Source: JAIEPX01 sp963725255 (GTDB lineage: Bacteria > Pseudomonadota > Gammaproteobacteria > JAIEPX01). From it: DNA of 64,000 nt. The DNA lies in the NCBI GenBank assembly GCA_963725255.1, contig CAVRXV010000005.1, positions 310,001 to 374,000 on the forward strand, given 5' to 3'. Each line of letters starts with the position of its first letter. Position 1 is the first letter of the stretch. Under the pieces are notes generated by a model, which did no database searches, had not been told where the DNA came from, and saw nothing but the letters and a program-made list of their open reading frames with translations. Shown piece by piece: positions 62,042-64,000 of the stretch. The position numbers and the translations under genes were made by a program.

Positions 62042-64000
62042 TTAAAAAAAATTCATTCGAAGTGGTTGCGAAATTTGAGATTCTTCTCCAATTTCGGATT
62101 CTACCTTCATGGTTGCATATCGAGACGTGGGCAGATAGAAAGGTGCATTTCGCACGAATTCAGAATAGGCACGCACATCAGCTTGTAATTGTTGAGTAAG
62201 GTAGCTCTGATGAACCGTCACAGCTGCTCGAAAACCAACACGCATGAGACTATGCACACATTCGCGAGTGAGTGTTTTTTCTAATGCATTCTTTAATTGT
62301 TTGCAAGTTTCAGTTGCGGGATTAAGTGCCTCTGCTGCTTGTAAACACTGCCTGGCTTGTTGCTTACGGTTCATTTTCAAAAAACATAGGCCTTTGATAA
62401 ACAAAGACCGTTCATCTATTGATGTTAAGGATTCACAAGTCTCCACGGCATCACGATAAGCGCCGATATAATAGTGCGCTGTTGCCTTGCCTAAAGTCGC
62501 TTCAATATTAGTTGGTGCCAAACTCAAACATCTTCGGAAACAGGCTAATGCTTTGAGTGGCTCACTTTGTAGATAGACTTCACCAAGCTGATGCCAGGCG
62601 GGCAGTGATTTGTCATCAAGTTTCAAAATCATTCCAAGTGCGCTGATGCTCGCCGCTTTATCTTTAGATTGCATGGCTATTGACGCTTGCAGAAAATGGC
62701 CTTTTATTACTGCTTCACGCTCATCTTCTGTCATTTCGCGGTTTTTGGGTCTCAGATGATTGAAATATCGATCGAGAGAGGCTCGGGCATCTGCAGGTTG
62801 CTGGTTTTGGGTATAGAGACAGGCTAAATTATATATATCACTGGATTGACAGATCCCCCCGCATAGCGCCTCTTGATGTTTGATAGCAGAAGAGATATCT
62901 CCTTTTAGATGATATAAACTCACTAATAGATTTTCGGCATCACGCCAAAGTGCAGGGTCCTTAACATTCTGCTGACACAATTTTTCTAATTCGCACTCCC
63001 ACTTCGGATCATGAGAGTTTGCCAGTTTTTGAGAGTAATACAGTTTCATTTGAAATCGATTTACTTCAGCCTTTTGTTCGCCTCTGGCAAGTCGTTTTGC
63101 ATTTTTCAAGGCGGATTCTACTGCTTGAAAATTGGCTCCGGCTTGTGTGGCTTGATGTAAGTGCAGAGTAACATCATGTGGAAATAGTTGTTGCCAACGA
63201 TCGAGGATTTTTTTGGTCGCTGGTTTGCCATAACCCGAGGCTTCAATTTTGGCTTCTGATTTTTTGCGGAATTGTCTATAAGGTTTCATCAATTCATCAA
63301 ATTTCGATTCTTGATCAGATGTCCTTATCGCTGGTAAAAAATCTTCAGGGGACATTTGTGTTGCAGCAAATGCAAATGCTTCCAAGGTAAATTGTGATGG
63401 TGGGTCGTCTGAATGAGAATTACGTGACTGCAACAAATCTTGCTGTACCATTCTTTGCTTTTCTTTCAAATGTTTCTCAGATCCTTTCCAAATTTCTCTA
63501 GCATTCCAAACAGAAAATTCACCTTCTGATGCCGATTGCAATTTCAAGAGATCAAGTTCAAATTGAATTTGTGCTCGGGTATTTTCATCTGCACCATATG
63601 CTAAATATTTCGCACGCAGTGATGTCTTAATATTACCGACGAGTGGTGTTTCTGTTATCGCAAAGGCTAATAATGCCAGTCCTCCAAGGATTGGATCAGA
63701 TGTTTTCGCATAAGCGAAATACGATAATTTACCCGTACGTTCATCTAATTTGAGGTGAATCCCTCCCCCACTCACGAGATTCTGAGCAGGTGAGGGTGGT
63801 GTAGGGATTGCATTTCTCGAAAGAGGTGATGCAGGGCTTGGAATAAATTTCACAGATGATGTCGGTGGTGAGGTAGAGGCTACTGCAGGGATCGGCGTTC
63901 TGCCTTCGAATACAAAATCAAATACTTTTTCTTTTGTTTGGCTGATGCATTGACTCACCCAATGTAAAGGGTATGTCACTTTTTCAAAAGCGCGATAAAG
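62042..64000 (-). CDS. TPR-repeat protein, 5' end beyond the window
   Basis: At least 645 residues. A GTG at 63979 is possible, but the frame stays open to the edge (LYRAFEKVTYPLHW), so the true start is probably outside. N-terminal 100 residues include a Pro/Ser-rich linker (ASTSPPTSSVKFIPSPASPL). Residues about 300-560 are TPRs, e.g. LPAWHQLGEVYLQSEPLKAL and ACFRRCLSLAPTNIEATLGK. It ends with a hydrophobic-aromatic tail. It is 13 bases upstream of the giant modular gene on the same strand, clearly one operon. Function unknown, protein-binding scaffold likely. Confidence 0.78.
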   Translation of the reverse strand, partial: LYRAFEKVTYPLHWVSQCISQTKEKVFDFVFEGRTPIPAVASTSPPTSSVKFIPSPASPLSRNAIPTPPSPAQNLVSGGGIHLKLDERTGKLSYFAYAKTSDPILGGLALLAFAITETPLVGNIKTSLRAKYLAYGADENTRAQIQFELDLLKLQSASEGEFSVWNAREIWKGSEKHLKEKQRMVQQDLLQSRNSHSDDPPSQFTLEAFAFAATQMSPEDFLPAIRTSDQESKFDELMKPYRQFRKKSEAKIEASGYGKPATKKILDRWQQLFPHDVTLHLHQATQAGANFQAVESALKNAKRLARGEQKAEVNRFQMKLYYSQKLANSHDPKWECELEKLCQQNVKDPALWRDAENLLVSLYHLKGDISSAIKHQEALCGGICQSSDIYNLACLYTQNQQPADARASLDRYFNHLRPKNREMTEDEREAVIKGHFLQASIAMQSKDKAASISALGMILKLDDKSLPAWHQLGEVYLQSEPLKALACFRRCLSLAPTNIEATLGKATAHYYIGAYRDAVETCESLTSIDERSLFIKGLCFLKMNRKQQARQCLQAAEALNPATETCKQLKNALEKTLTRECVHSLMRVGFRAAVTVHQSYLTQQLQADVRAYSEFVRNAPFYLPTSRYATMKVESEIGEESQISQPLRMNFF

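Overview
The window reads as an AT-rich gammaproteobacterial chromosome of an intracellular, protist-associated lineage, most likely in the Legionellales (Legionella/Coxiella/Berkiella type). Two lines of evidence point there. The housekeeping genes (rplY-pth-ychF, rpiA, prlC, priA, a gammaproteobacterial 6S RNA, elongator tRNA-Met) are gammaproteobacterial. The left arm and right edge are packed with proteins built from eukaryote-like modules: U-box, F-box, ankyrin, ribonuclease-inhibitor-type LRR, HEAT/ARM-like and TPR-like helical repeats, and a Rab-like fold with a CaaX tail. No secretion system lies in the window, so calling these proteins Dot/Icm effectors is inference. The exact genus is not proven.

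Region 1 (1-26.1 kb) is an effector-like island with many paralogues and decayed fragments. It holds a U-box + F-box protein, three intact F-box/ankyrin proteins and one F-box fragment, two very AT-rich helical-repeat giants, a DUF4143-type AAA ATPase, a protein whose spaced catalytic residues match the OspF/SpvC phosphothreonine lyases, two RI-type LRR proteins, a complete IS3-family element with inverted repeats and a 3-bp target duplication, and a degenerate Rab-like protein ending in the CaaX box CCVM. Together these look like tools for host ubiquitin ligases (U-box, F-box), host MAPK signalling (lyase) and host membrane traffic (Rab mimic).

Region 2 (26.1-57.4 kb) is mostly core genome. 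It holds a hibernation-factor/cold-shock fusion, a YbaK-type deacylase, rpiA, prlC, a gamma-carbonic anhydrase bracketed by two copies of a structured intergenic repeat, and priA split into two overlapping frames. It also holds the 6S RNA and an oligopeptide ABC transporter whose genes are separated by an opposing chitinase and an ACP-FAAL-PlsC gene. A TPP riboswitch controls a SemiSWEET + thiamine pyrophosphokinase operon. Next to it is an AbiE-like toxin-antitoxin cassette in inverted gene order, bounded by a 16-bp direct repeat that duplicates the 3' end of the kinase gene. Then come an nfeD/slipin operon, two secreted ET79/aegerolysin-like paralogues, an AlkD-like protein, ychF-pth-rplY, and a second DUF4143 ATPase preceded by three 32-bp operator-like repeats.

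Region 3 (57.5-64 kb) returns to large accessory proteins: a 1343-residue TPR / Pro-Ala-Gln repeat / beta-propeller protein and a TPR protein running off the right edge.

Five adjacent frame pairs (3' end of the 775-residue gene, 8.2 kb, 13.06 kb, priA, 34.8 kb) could each be joined by skipping one base. They are either decay, sequencing insertions, or something more interesting. Two other fragments need the opposite correction.
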